A stretch of DNA of 64,000 bases from Dryococelus australis (taxonomy: Eukaryota; Arthropoda; Insecta; Phasmatodea; Phasmatidae): positions 60,998,777 to 61,062,776 of the forward strand of contig CM057002.1 in NCBI GenBank assembly GCA_029891345.1, given 5' to 3'. Positions within the stretch are counted from its first letter, which is position 1. Each line of letters opens with the position of its first letter. Positions 43,558-55,265 of this stretch are shown here, in pieces. A program made the translations under genes and the position numbers. Below the pieces are notes generated by a model. That model was given only the letters and a program-made list of their open reading frames with translations, was not told the origin of the DNA and made no database searches.

Positions 43558-44385
43558 AAGGCTGTTCACGATAAAGTGAGCACTTTTGAAATCTACCTTA
43601 GAAAAAAGTAATTGCTCCTATAGGCTATTCGCGGCAAATGAGCTCTTTTAAAAGCCTTACTTAAGTTCTACTTGTATACACGGTGTGTGTTCTTCCGCCT
43701 TATGTAAAATTAACATCGCCATGGGCCTCATCGCTTTATTCACGCGTCGGTCAAATGAAACTGTAAAATTATTAGAAAAGTAAATATTTTGCAAATCTGC
43801 TCATTTTAACGCTTCGAAGCATTAAAAAATACAGAAAGCGAAAGAAATAATTTAAGTTATCGCAAATGGTTACCTAATATTTTTTGTTCGACTTTAATAT
43901 ATGGAACTACTTTCACCTCCATCGTTTCCAACTTTACTGGGCACATGTCACTCATTATGCCCGTTAAAATATATGCAGGTAAGAGCAGTGACGTGTTTCG
44001 AAGGTTGGTCTCGAAACTGCTCACGTTATCGTGAACAGCCTTCACCTGCGTGTACTTATATGGATGCACTGAGTGACATGCGCCTAGTAAAGTTGGTAAC
44101 GATGGAGGGAAAGTAGTTCCACATCTTAACGTCGAAATGGAAGTCTCGGGTAACCGTTTGTAATAACTTAAGTTTTTTTTTATTACATCTAAGTGTAAAA
44201 ATTTGCATATTTGCAAAATATTTAATCTTCTAATAATTTCACAGTTTCACTTGACCGACGCACGAATAAAGTAACGAGGCACATGCCAGTGTTCATTTTA
44301 CGTATGTCGGAAGAATACACATCGTGCAAACAAGTAGATCTTAAGCAGGGGTTTCAAAAGTGCTTAGTTTACCGTGTACAGTCTT
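43558..44385 (-). mobile_element. Family A MITE split by another family A MITE
   Basis: Outer ends AAAGGCTGTTCACGATAAAG and AGTTTACCGTGTACAGTCTT. The host is interrupted after ATTGCTCCTA and resumes at CCTGCGTGTACTTATATGG, as in the copy at 2307. Confidence 0.85.
43621..44042 (+). mobile_element. Inner family A MITE
   Basis: TAGGCTATTCGCGGCAAATG to GTTATCGTGAACAGCCTT, opposite orientation to its host. TA at 43619-43620 on the left and CA (mutated TA) at 44043-44044 on the right. Confidence 0.85.
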
Positions 44386-45671
44386 AAAATTTTTTTTATC
44401 TTTAACAAGTTTCCCGTAACTCCGAGTTACAGAAAATTGTTATATTTCGTGTACACACGTGACAATAACTACACCAGTAAAGAAAAAGCGATAAGAAAAG
44501 TCGGTGGAATGTGCTAATTTTATTAATTTAAATAAATAGCCATATAATTATTTTTAAAAAATCAGGTGCGTTATTATTTAAAGGATAATACATTTACGTA
44601 ACATTAACTAATTTAAGGACATTAATATAGGTTCTTCATTGCAAAAAAGTATTCATACGTGCTTACATGCTTAAGTACGTAAAAAAGTAAAAAAAAAATC
44701 TTCTTGCAAACATACATGTCCCTGCATATGCATTCGTACTATTGCATACTAAACAAATATTTAAAATTATTCATTGATATAATTGGTCTGTAGACTATGC
44801 TAAAAGAAGAGTAATATCGTAATTTTCTATGTGAGTGGTTAAAATAAAATTATTTCAGTGAATAATTAACTGTTTTTGAACGTTAAAAATTAAATAACAC
44901 AACATAAAATTATTTTTAATAATGTAATTTCTGTCAACCGTTTTTCTTATCGACAAGGATGAAAACATGTTGAGTTTGTCAATAAAACCAAACCAAATAA
45001 TTAAAATCAATATAAGTACGTAATTTTCACTAAAACTGATACTTGCGTATTAATGGGTACTCTTCCAAGCGATCGATTTCCCAGCTATAAGGGAAAATTA
45101 AGGATCGTGTCCAACGTCACACGCCATAAGCATTGAGGCAATAATTGTGGTGCCACGCTAATCCCGTCTCATCTGGCCTTTATTCGTGTAGCCGTGTGGC
45201 GTAAAAGCCTTCAATTTTCTGCATCCATATGCGTTCCACATTCTTAACCTAGACACGGCGGGATATTTGCAACGTCCGCCACATTTTCCCACCTGCAAAA
45301 TACCGGCTTGATCTGGCAGCGAGTGAAAACCTGTTCGCCGTGATAAGAAGCTGGAACAGTATAAAAAACAAAGTCCAAAACAGTGTAGTTGATTGAAATT
45401 GCTCCACTGGAAACCAGCTACAGGTTTCGGTATTATGTCGAATTATACCGCATTAATGGTGTAGTCAAGGGGTCCCCATTATACCGAAGCTCTGGTTCTC
45501 AGTTAATATAGCCGCAGCAGAAGGCAGCGCAGATCTGATGTCACTGATTCGGACTTCGAATCAACTGCTTCGCAGTTTGGCGGAGGAAATAGAAATCAGA
45601 AAGTAATATAAAAAGTTGTAATGTGGCATTGATTTCAACTTAGTTTAAATTAATTCCCTAAATATTTTATA
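44386..45671. other. Unclassified AT-rich sequence
   Basis: About 1.3 kb with nothing recognised, apart from a somewhat GC-richer patch around 45060-45350 without exon signals. Confidence 0.45.
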
Positions 45672-45759
45672 TGGGCTGTTTACGGTAAAATGAGAATTTT
45701 TGAATGCCATGCTTAAATATCTACCTGAATGCACGTTTTGTAGTCTTCCACCATATGTA

Positions 45760-46659
45760 CACTGTAAAAAAATCTCAACTAAAATTCCCGTAAATGTAAG
45801 GGAAGATAATTACCTCTACATGTAAGGTAAAATTACCTCTTAAATGTAGAGTAAATTTACATAACAAGTGAAGTAATATTCCCCAATAGTACAGGAAAAG
45901 TACCTGACAAAAGTGGGAGGAAAATCAAATACAAGTAAGGGAAAATGAACTATAATGTATAAAAAAATTACATTGAAAATTATTCTGGAATATTAATACT
46001 AATAGTTATTTTATAATCTATATCTAGAGACCTGGAAAACTCGAGTTATTATTTGGGAACACGTTAAACTTCAAACACGTGTACCTTCGCAATTCATTTG
46101 TCATTGGACCACACTTTATATGGGACGCCCTGGGTAACTCTGCGCCAATAAATGAACACATCACAATTGTGTGCCCCAATCACGCTCTGTTCCAGTCAGA
46201 GAGGGCCTGAATTCACATTTATGCAGCAACCAACAGGGAAACGACTTTGGATCTAGTGCCTACAGTAGTGTGATGTTCAACCTGATGCCAAGTAATAACG
46301 TGAATTTTGCGTGTCCCTACCTATATCCTCTGACGAATAGTAACCGTAATCTCAACACTGAAATCCTACACATTTGCTGGTAGGAAGACAACGTGAGAGT
46401 GTCCGTGAACATAAGCGTGTTAAAAAGATTGTTTCTTCCGTCCGTCCCCCTCAGAGAATGTTGAGAATTCTGAAGAGACGCACGCGTCGTAAGGTAATTT
46501 TCGCACCCATGTATGGGATTTTCTACTACCATGTACGTGAATTTTACTTCAGAGTGCGGTAATTTTACCTTACATGTAAGGAAAACTGTGTTTCCCCCAC
46601 AAGTTCGCGAATATTACCTTACACTTGTCAAGTAATTTTCCCATAATTTTTTTACAGTG
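45760..46659. mobile_element. TA-flanked TIR element M inside A
   Basis: CACTGTAAAAAAAT at the left and ATTTTTTTACAGTG at the right are perfect inverted copies, with TA at 45758-45759 and 46660-46661. A second, subterminal inverted repeat is built from ACATGTAAGGTAAAATTACC (45819) and a complementary stretch near 46559. Without the inner E element it is about 0.6 kb. Confidence 0.83.
46025..46319. mobile_element. Family E hAT-like MITE inside M
   Basis: TAGAGACCTGGAAAACTCG at the left, AATTTTGCGTGTCCCTA at the right. Flanks TCTATATC (46017-46024) and CCTATATC (46320-46327) match at 7 of 8 bases. Confidence 0.82.
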
Positions 46660-46715
46660 TAACATTGTCATGAGCGTCATCACTTTATTCATGCGTAGGT
46701 CAAATGAAACTGTGA

Positions 46716-47449
46716 AGCCTTGATCAGTATGTTAATTCCACTAAAGTTGTACCATAGCTGCCACATGTGCTGGCGGTTTGTTGGTGATGGCCAAGCCCAC
46801 CCATTTCCTCTCGGCCGTGATGCCCGCCTCCTTTGCATTCAATTCCCTCTTCTTCAGGCGTAAGGGGCTCAGGCCTGAGATGCAATTAGAACCCGACCCT
46901 ACCTTCGGACTTACATTTAACACTTAGAATAAGGTAGTTTAGAAAAAAACGGCTTGTTTACTAGGCTATGATTGTGTGTAAAAAATTGTAATAATAATGT
47001 AGGAAATAATTTTTATAATTTTTTTTATGTGCGTCCATTTGTCACAAACATTTATGTTTCAAACTGACGTAAATAAAGTTAAGTATAGAATTTATACGAT
47101 ACATTATTACTATGATTATAGGCATATTACGCATTATCACAGTAAATATTATGACGATCTTTATTGAAGAAGATTTTCTTGCGAATTCTGTTTTCCGAAG
47201 CATCCAGAATGGAAATGCTCTTAAATTTGGTCGGAAATACAGACTATTTTAATCGATTATTTTTTTTTAGATTTGAAAATTATATTTCAGTAAAATATTT
47301 TCTAATGTTTGCAAAATATATAAATTCTTCTTTCATAGGTATACAGCATAAATCGCACTTTTCTGACAATTTCTTATGGTGTCTGTACTACTTTTATTAT
47401 GACTTATTCACATTTTATATTCGGGTGCAGTGCTCCATAGACAGTTGCT
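46716..47449. other. Unclassified; GC-richer patch at 46741-46923
   Basis: The minus strand is open at 46923-46741 (RLKKRELNAKEAGITAERKW segment), with no recognised family and no clean splice signals. The remainder is AT-rich. Confidence 0.35.
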
Positions 47450-47768
47450 TTACTTCAACACAACGCATCGAACTCGTGCGCACTCAGCTGTAGTAATATT
47501 TTGCATGAGAACAATTCTTACCAGGCGTTGCCAACACACATGTTTTCTCACTGTTTTAATTCATATTTATTATAAAAGAAATATTATAATGTATAAATAA
47601 AATATAAATGAAACTCCGTTTTAACGAAAACTAAAATAACTTGATGTTAACAGAGGTAAGAAACGCTTGCGATACATAGCGTATTTAGAAAGTAACTAAA
47701 CACGCCATACATGGGGAGATTTTTCGAAGGTTTGATTCAAAAAGTTTGAAGAAACCGCGCACAGACTA
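47450..47768 (-). mobile_element. Family G fragment, reverse orientation
   Basis: GTGCGCACTCAGCTGTAGTA, TTTTGCATGAGAACAATTCT, GGGGAGATTTTTCGAAGGTT and AAGAAACCGCGCACAGACTA follow family G in reverse. Confidence 0.7.
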
Positions 47769-47839
47769 ATCAGCCTGGTTACAGTGAACTTGTGTATCAC
47801 GTATGACGAAGTGGTATACGTGAACAAACAGTAGCCAAT

Positions 47840-47965
47840 TGACTTGAACCTTTCCGTCATGGATAAATAGTATTTTTAGGCGTCGCATGGAACAAGTTTT
47901 TTGTTCGGAACTGTACAGATATCAGCAGAACTCTCAGTCATATGTCGGGAACAATAATATTGCGC
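47840..47965. mobile_element. Family I fragment
   Basis: GAACCTTTCCGTCATGGATA, TTTTTAGGCGTCGCATGGAA and GTACAGATATCAGCAGAACT parallel the left part of 42517-42795. Confidence 0.55.
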
Positions 47966-48142
47966 CTGTGGTTAATACTATTAGTATAATTTAGTAGTTT
48001 ATGTGACTTGGAAATAGTCAAATGTCTCAACAGCGAATCATGTCTCCAACGCGTGAGAACTTTCCTCATTGGATATTGCTTTCTGATGAGACCCGTCGAC
48101 ATCATAAAATCGACTTCCTGTCCAACATCCCACAGCGACTTA

Positions 48143-48701
48143 GGGCCGGTTGCACAAACATTGCCCTCGATCTGAGATCGAATGATCCTAGTTCCGAACC
48201 GGAATCCAGTTTGATCTTTGTTCCAATGTAAAAGTGTTGCACCAACGAAATTTCATAATTCTGGCTCTCTGATTCGTCGATCTTGGAGAGATCGATATTA
48301 AGTATGAGACAAATTTTGATATTGGTTCGTAATATATGACGTCATAGAAATAAGCGTATTTTTCATAATAGATAGAACTATATGTGCGATCTTTTATCTG
48401 TTTTAAGTGAATTATTGTTGTACGAATTTTACTGAATAATATTCAAGAACGTATAATGTTTTAATTTCCCAAGAAAATAATGGAACGTAGTTACATCTGT
48501 TATCGTATTTTGAAACTATATTTGTCGACGATGGCTGTCGATCTCGGATCGAGATTTCAAACCGCCAATTTCGGCGGTTCGAAATGAACTTAATCTTGAT
48601 CTCCAGTCCAGCTCTGAACTTGAAAGGTGCAGCAGTTTTCAGTGTTGATCTTAGATACGATCTCAGATCGAGTTTCGAACCACGATGGTGCAACCGGCCC
48701 T
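48143..48701. mobile_element. TIR element, family N (copy 2)
   Basis: GGGCCGGTTGCACAAACATT at the left and GATGGTGCAACCGGCCC at the right. It is flanked by TTA on the left and TAA on the right. It shares the GATC-palindrome arrangement and length (559 bp) of 12908-13468, in opposite orientation. Confidence 0.78.
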
Positions 48702-50524
48702 AAAGAAGTGGACTTGGTCAAGTTCTGAGTTCGTGAGTTACTTCATAGTGGATTTGTATAGATCTAGTAGAGTAAAGTTTAAACAATAAAGTACGCGAGC
48801 AGAGGGTAGAGGTGGCTGTGTAGGGGAGGGCTCTCTCGAGCGCCTTCCGCTGGAGGGAGTGAAATCACGTGACGCTGCTGACACTATACAGACCAACCTG
48901 ATAACATCACTCTCTAATACCGCGCTGTTGAATACCACGCAGCGCGACTTTCTGTTTTTTTTTTTCTACTTGTAATACGCACACACGGACCAGCTCGCGC
49001 CCAACCATACTCAGCCGCTGGCACTACTGAACTGAACAACCCCACCACCAATTCGTGCAGTGATAATGGACTGTCCCGACTCCCCCGGCACGTTTTGGAC
49101 TTCTGCACATAATTTTTTTTTTTTTTTTTTTCATTTTTATACATATAGTAAGCAGGAGTTTCTAATGTGAACAACTAACAGCGTAAAACTGGCCTAATGT
49201 AGTCCAACAACAAAAGTAACCGACTTTGAAATGTTTGAAGGTTGATTTACCGATAGAGACGCCCCTATTTTACAGCTTCTACAAATGAGGAATACAAATA
49301 TTTACTTAAAATGCGTAGACCATATATGAAACTGTAGGAGGCCAAAGGCATACGAGCCACTTTTATGAACCAATAAAATATTGATGGGGGAAAAGTGCAT
49401 ATCGTATTGTCTAGTAAACTTTGTACTATAAGTTCATGTGAAAAATATCACTATCTTCCTTTCCGGCAATGATCGTTGTCAATAAGAGCACTGAGTACCA
49501 AGCAGGCAGTTCGCTGATTTGGTAAAACAAAAATATAGGATTTACCAAAATATTACCTTTTTGCAACACTTGAAATATATATCAATGTGGAACCATACGG
49601 GTTAGCAATATTTAAGGTTTCAAATTTCGATAGTATGTACTGTGTATGGGCACGACAGCCGAACGAGAAATTGTATTTCCATCTTTGTTTCCAGTTAATA
49701 ACGTGTTTCGTCTGCAGACACTTTCAAATTTACTGTAAATATATGTGTGTTATGTAATTTTCTTTGCCTAATTAATCATACGACAACATCAATATTTTCA
49801 ATACCTACATCTTTAACAATCGATATTCACGGTTATCATGAATTGCGATCTATCGCCCTGTCACCAGCTTGTTTCAAGGGTGCGAACACTGGTATCGCTA
49901 CGGTCAGCAAGTTTCGAAATAAAATTGAAAAGTACAGACCGCACAGCCATAATCTGTACAGTTACCAAACACATTTTTTTTTCTGCACACTCGTGACCCA
50001 AGATCAAATCTCGTATCGATCCATCGATCACGACTCCAGATCGATCTCATAGCTTAGAAACATGAAGGCTTTTAAAGCAAGGCCAGCTAGTTTCCTCGCG
50101 TCGATTTTTCGATTTAACCTCTCGGTAAAAATGCGGGACATTTTTCGAAGCCGACATACACTCTAGAAACAGGAATTTCGTTCGCGTAGTTAATGACTCA
50201 ACCTTACTCAATGATTTGTAATATCTCTTTATTAACGACCCCGCTCTTAATTACTTTCTACTGCTAGGAGAGCAGCTGACCTACTAAACAACTTCTTACA
50301 ATTAAAATCGACGCATACTGCCATAGCCTATGCCAAAGAATACAGAATTTTGCAGTTGAAAAGTAGTACGCTTTTACAACAGTGGATCCAGTACATTCGC
50401 CAACAAGCTGCCTGACATATGTTTTAATGGGGCCTGTGTTTCACAGAAAAGATCATTCTTTAAAATATTTGGGATGGACAAACCAAATACTTTAATCCCT
50501 GCAGTGTTGTAATCAAGGCTATAT
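48702..50524. other. Unclassified sequence
   Basis: T runs near 48955 and 49110-49131. No family, exon or RNA gene recognised over 1.8 kb. Confidence 0.45.
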
Positions 50525-50786
50525 GCGGGTAATGGACAGTTGCCAGATAATCTGGTACTTGATGTACGTTCTCGATGCACGCAGCAGGAACCAATATTCA
50601 CTCTGAAGCCTAATGAAACTGAATATATTCCGACCATTCACAAGCGAGCGGCAAGGAACCCATTACACGCGTCCTGTGGCATCAGCTGCCGAGCTACGTC
50701 TCGGTGGTGGAAGTGTAAACTAGCAAGCAACAGGGTACAGCACAGAGATGACGCCAGCTTATATTGCATCACTTCACCACTCTCCA
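50525..50786 (-). repeat. Inverted-repeat element F (diverged copy)
   Basis: GCACGCAGCAGGAACCA and GAATATATTCCGACCATTCA are the reverse of the F interior at 52242 (GGTTCCTGCTGCGTGTG). Ends GGTAATGGACAGTTGCCAGA and TTGCATCACTTCACCAC correspond to the F arms. Length 262 bp against 266-267 bp in the other copies. Confidence 0.6.
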
Positions 50787-51019
50787 TTGCTGTGTACTTA
50801 TCTCCTCTGTGATTATGGCATATCAAGGAAGGATGCGCCGCCGTTTAATTCTAGCTCTCGAGATTTGTCATATCCTGATTTAAAATATGTGAAGGATGCG
50901 AAAATGTTTGGACTACAGCGCTGTGTGAAAGACTCGGTAATTTTGCTACAGACTATTTTTGCCTTAAAAAGACTCGGTAATTTTGTCACAGACTGTTATT
51001 ACCTCAGGGTTCGGAATAA

Positions 51020-51060
51020 TTTAAGGTGTTCTCCTTAAGGTGTTCTCCTTAAGGGACCAG
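51020..51060. repeat. Short direct duplication
   Basis: AAGGTGTTCTCCTT occurs twice in succession near 51022-51050. A longer local duplication, GACTCGGTAATTTTG, lies at 50932 and 50971. Confidence 0.7.
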
Positions 51061-51169
51061 CCTGCCTTTCGTTTGAAATTTGTCGTAATGTGTTTTTAAT
51101 CCAGGTTTTTCTACTAGACTATAAAACGTACTTCCAATGTACCAGTCTGCGAAAAGAACGCACACTTCA

Positions 51170-51478
51170 GACTATGTCGGTTACTTCCAAGATGTCACGC
51201 ACATTAGAAACACCATTTCGGAGCACTCCAACATAGCTGTATCTCAGAATATACGCGTTATATACACACAGAAGTAATCGAGGAGCATGCATTGACCCTT
51301 GCTACAGACTTTCCAGCAATAAAATTGTAGGGTTTTCCGTGAAAGTCCGTTAGGTCAACGAAGCTCGACAAGAACACTGCACGCCGGTTCAGATCCCTGC
51401 ACGTAGAGGCGATAGCACACTTGCAGCGCGTAGCAGTGTCGCCCTTATCGCTCCCGCGCTTCTCCGACTCAAGCACGG
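51170..51478 (+). repeat. Dispersed repeat P (uninterrupted copy)
   Basis: Aligns with both halves of 6120-6840 without the G element. It serves as the empty site that dates that insertion. Confidence 0.6.
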
Positions 51479-51544
51479 AATAAAATCTTCAGGCAGATGG
51501 GCAGACCCCTTAACATTTATCTAAATCGGTAAAAATGACAGGGA

Positions 51545-51740
51545 ACAAGCGAGGTTGCGTGTCACGGCTGGATCGCCTCCCGGATTCTCGCACGTGGGGA
51601 TTGTGAAGGACGATGCCGCTGGTCGACGGGTTTTCTCGGGGATCTCCCGTTTTGCCCCGCCCTTGCATTCCGTCACTGCTCCACACCATTCTCGGCTCTC
51701 TAGACTCCCATGTCAAAAGCCTCTGCACTCCACTCTCCAC
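51545..51740 (+). mobile_element. SINE, diverged copy
   Basis: CGCACGTGGGGATTGTGAAG, GATGCCGCTGGTCGACGGG, TTTTCTCGGGGATCTCCCGT and GCATTCCGTCACTGCTCC are SINE body landmarks; the head is degraded and the tail diverges. Confidence 0.7.
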
Positions 51741-51838
51741 AAAATTTCCAAGAATCTTTTTTTTTTATTTGCATTTACGTGATACAATAGGGAATTTCCC
51801 TACGTTTTTGTCTGCCTACTGTGCGATAGTATGATAAA

Positions 51839-52100
51839 TAGAGACCCGAAAATTTTGCGAATTCATTTGGCGACAAGCTAGACTCCATACTTCTTTGTGT
51901 ATTCGAGCCTCAGATGTTCATTGGTTGGTACCAGGTAGCACGGGCCTCGGGCCTTCCATTACTTGCGGGTTCATAATTGGTCGAAAGTCGTCCTGGGGGT
52001 GTCTAACACGCTGTGGTCCTATAGAAGCAGAAACTCAAATGCACATGTAGTTGAAGTTTAACTTGTCCTCAAATGAATTTGCGAAATTTCCGGGACTCTA
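51839..52100. mobile_element. Family D hAT-like MITE with 8-bp duplication
   Basis: TAGAGACCCGAAAATTTTGC at the left and GCGAAATTTCCGGGACTCTA at the right. Flanks ATGATAAA (51831-51838) and ACGATAAA (52101-52108) match at 7 of 8 bases. Confidence 0.83.
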
Positions 52101-52241
52101 ACGATAAATTTTAAGACTCAAGGAGTGGTACTCTCTTTATATGTGTGTATAACTCGAGAAGAACGCATTTTAAAATTGAAGACAATTTTGGGCGGAAAAT
52201 CGAACGCTGCCATTGTGACATCAGTACACATTTTGACAGCG

Positions 52242-52508
52242 GCATGTAGTGAGCTGTTGCAAGGTAAGCTATGTTTGGCTCTGTGATGTACCTGATCGTT
52301 TGCTAGTTTACACGTCGGACAGTTAAACGCAGTAGTGCATTTTACGTCACAGCACGTGTGTAATGAGTGCCTTGCTGCTCTCTCGTGAGTGGCCGCAATA
52401 CAGTCGGTTTCTACCGGCTCCACTCTGGTTACTGGTTCCTGCTGCGTGTGCCAAGTGTGTACAGTACTGGGCAAGCACCATCTTACCTTGCAGCACTTCA
52501 CCACACGC
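52242..52508 (+). repeat. Inverted-repeat element F (uninterrupted, 267 bp)
   Basis: Arms GTAGTGAGCTGTTGCAAGGT and ACCTTGCAGCACTTCACCAC. It provides the empty site for the E insertion at 22163. Confidence 0.7.
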
Positions 52509-53698
52509 CACTGCATGTTGGTCCGTTCTTTACATGCAGATGCTCTAGTAAGTTACGTGGGCATTTGGAACTTTCATTATACTTTGTTTTTTCGGAGGTT
52601 TTGAACGTTATTGCTGCACCACCGGGCATTAGCAAGTGTTGCATAGTCTCACCACGCAAAAATACAACGAAATACACTCCCGATAGGCTACTCGCGAATA
52701 GTGGAAGTGAGAAACAAAGCGTGAAGTGTGTCTAAACGTAGCTAAGAGCCGTCATACACTATGCAATTGACGACAAAAGTCCATATTTAGTGGGCGAAAA
52801 TCATTTCAGCTTTAAGTAAATGTGATGTTTTCTTGCCCTAATTGCAATGGCCTAATCCGTAACACGTTGTTTATTTTAAAGGCAATGCCTGCATGGCCAC
52901 CGATATATTGCCTTTACGATTCACAAAAACCTACGTGGTTTACACTGTGTGACAGGTATGTGTCTTTGAACTTTGTTATTAAAATACTAAAACGTCCTTT
53001 GCCAGATATAAATAATAATGATGTCATTTTTGAAAATTCGCTTGATAATTTTGAGGCTATAAATATGTTCTTATTTATACCTGTTGCTTATGCCTACGTT
53101 TAATACATGTTGAATAATAAAACCATTATCATACTAATTTAATCAATTTAGGCTTAATCTTATTCTTATTTTTATGACTAATTTTAAAATACCGGGATAC
53201 CAAAACTACATTACTAATGAATTGGCGTACGGAAATAGAACGTTCGTCAAATGGGCGCAAAAATGGTTTCACGTTTTCGAGAACTGAGGTGTATGTGTTA
53301 GCAGGAACAATATATTTAAATTATGCATAACGACATGAGTCTAAAAGAAAAAATGGTTATTCGTGACGGTAAAATTCTTGAATAACATATTTACTTCCAA
53401 GTTTAAATTCACTGCCTATTGCTGTCCTAATATATGTAGTGCTATGAAACGCCGCTACATTTCAAACATCAACGAAGGTTGATACGGCAGAGGTGAAATC
53501 CGGTTAAAAGTATCAGCTAAGTTAGCAAGAAACGTACGTTAAAAAAAAATACAACTTCGTCCCTTTTCCGAAGTTTTCCTGTAATCCATTGCAAACAGGG
53601 GAAAATATGTTTGCACGCACTTTAGTCAATAGAAAACCGTTTTGATTGTTTACAAAGGAGTTCAAAAACTTTATGTTTCGAGAGTGTAGTAATTTTAA
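52509..53698. other. Unclassified sequence
   Basis: A 93-codon plus-strand frame (52822-53103, begins MMFSCPNCNGLIRNT) has a CPNC pair but no recognised family. The rest is featureless. Confidence 0.35.
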
Positions 53699-53944
53699 CC
53701 CCTTAACGAACACAATCATTACTTTGGTTTCAGTTGTAGCAAAAGTAGAAATCCTTAGTACAAGAAGCCGTCAATTACAAAATAGTTTGTGTGTCAAAAG
53801 CTGCCAGCTGCCAATAGGATTCCTAGGTAAATGCGATGTCCTTATTGGTGTTAGCTCCTGAACTTGTACAGCACAGACCATGAGTTCACCTATTCTGCAA
53901 CATGTTAGACGTGTGCGAGTATACTCGGGGTAAAATGTTCAGGG
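53699..53944. mobile_element. TTAA-flanked piggyBac-like MITE
   Basis: TTAA (53695-53698) CCCCTTAACGAACA at the left; TGTTCAGGG TTAA (53945-53948) at the right. Confidence 0.7.
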
Positions 53945-54099
53945 TTAAAAATAAACAGCGCGCGGGAATAATATTTTGCGTGGCATTATTATAAACGGTA
54001 ATTATTTTTAGGATATCAATAAAAGTGTAATTGATTTTTCAAGAAAAAGTCCTGCTAGTAGAATGTATCTGCACCCCTGCACACCCTCGCCCACCCTGC

Positions 54100-54490
54100 G
54101 CTCGCCTATGGAAACGATATTTTTTGGGCGCGGGGGAAGCGAAAGTTACGGCACGCGCCGGCCTGGAGAGTTACCGGACAGATCCGTGAATTATCGGCGG
54201 GCGGCATAACGGGAAAGATAATTGATCCTCTAGCCGCGAAGGTCGCCGGCTGGCACACATAATAATTGACGTCGGGCGGTCGGCCCCGATTACCCTACAA
54301 TGCCCCCCCCCCACCCCCCGTCGTCGGGGAAGGGTAGGAGGGGTGGGGGGTTGCGTTACGTATGGTTGGGACCATGACCTACACAACATTTGCAATCCCG
54401 CCCGCAGCAACTGGGCCGAGGTGACTGCGTAATTAACCCCCTCGCCGCAAGAGAAAGGGGTGGGCGGAATGCGAGAAGGCAGCTTCGATA
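54100..54490. other. GC-rich stretch with mirrored C and G runs
   Basis: At 54302-54350 a C-rich block (CCCCCCCC, CCACCCCCC) is followed directly by a G-rich block (GGGGAAGGG, GGAGGGGTGGGGGG). Open minus-strand frames through here and the SINE are compositional. Confidence 0.6.
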
Positions 54491-54496
54491 TAACGA

Positions 54497-54645
54497 GTGA
54501 GAGAAGAGATTTGGGCGGCTCTTGACAGCGAGGTCTTGGGAGCCGGTGAGGGTGATCGAGGTGAGTGGGGAACAGCGCCGGATAGAAAGGGCGGCGGGAA
54601 CGGGATATCCTCGAGAAAACCCCCGCCGGTGAATGGCAACGTCCG
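54497..54645 (-). mobile_element. SINE body, minus strand, head missing
   Basis: Minus-strand GGTTTTCTCGAGGATATCCC, GCGCTGTTCCCCACTCACCT and CTGTCAAGAGCCGCCCAAAT match the SINE body and tail at 39742. Confidence 0.72.
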
Positions 54646-54889
54646 CCACTAGTCGAGGAGCGTTTTGGAGTGAGCTCTCGCGAGTATGAGCCAAGCGATA
54701 CGGTCGACATTCGCCTGCAGGTCGCACGTGCAGTCGCCTTCGTGGGAGTGGTTCTAAGTCCGGCTGCGGTTTTGAGAATGAGTTTTTCGCTAATACTTAC
54801 TTGGTTACAAGATACTATTTCGGTTTGGAATTTCCGCTCGCGGTTTCCGAGAAGACCTACACAGTGTTTCCAGTAAGTAAGGATTGGCG

Positions 54890-55184
54890 AATGCTTGTTG
54901 TCGTCAACATGTTGCAGAGGAAAGTTATATTTGGCCGGTACAGTTTTCTTGTGAAGATCAGCGCCCAATGATATTTTCCTGTGGATAACTGATTCCTAAA
55001 CCATGCTACTACGCTACGTTATGACTGGTTCGTATCACTGATCACCGAGCACCAAGACTACACGTTGTTGGTTTCGATAACGTAGCAAGTGCTTTACCAG
55101 CTTAAGTACAGCACGTGTTGAAAAATTTCTAATTTGCAACACCAGCAATTCTAAATTAATGTGGGAATGAAAGGGTTAAGCATC
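54890..55184 (-). mobile_element. Family I fragment
   Basis: CTTAAGTACAGCACGTGTTG and AAATTAATGTGGGAATGAAA followed by GGGTTAA match the reverse of the left half of 42814-43101. The left part is uncertain. Confidence 0.55.
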
Positions 55185-55265
55185 ATAGGAAAATGTTTGG
55201 AAAAAAATGCCTTACTCCCCCCCCCGGCCACGCACAAATACTTGTGGATCTCTCTCAATGTAGGG

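Larger units (their letters stand above)
45672..46715 (+). mobile_element. Family A MITE, host of the M and E nest
   Basis: GGGCTGTTTACGGTAAAATG, TGCACGTTTTGTAGTCTTCC up to CCATATG; resumes at 46662 with ACATTGTCATGAGCGTCATC and ATTCATGCGTAGGTCAAATG, then is lost near 46715. Uninterrupted A copies read CTTATGTAAAATTAACATTG. Confidence 0.8.

Noticed and set aside
54171..54968. 265-codon minus-strand open frame, the longest in the window
   Set aside because: It runs through GC-rich low-complexity sequence and a minus-strand SINE; the residues are Pro/Arg/Ser-rich and no domain is present.
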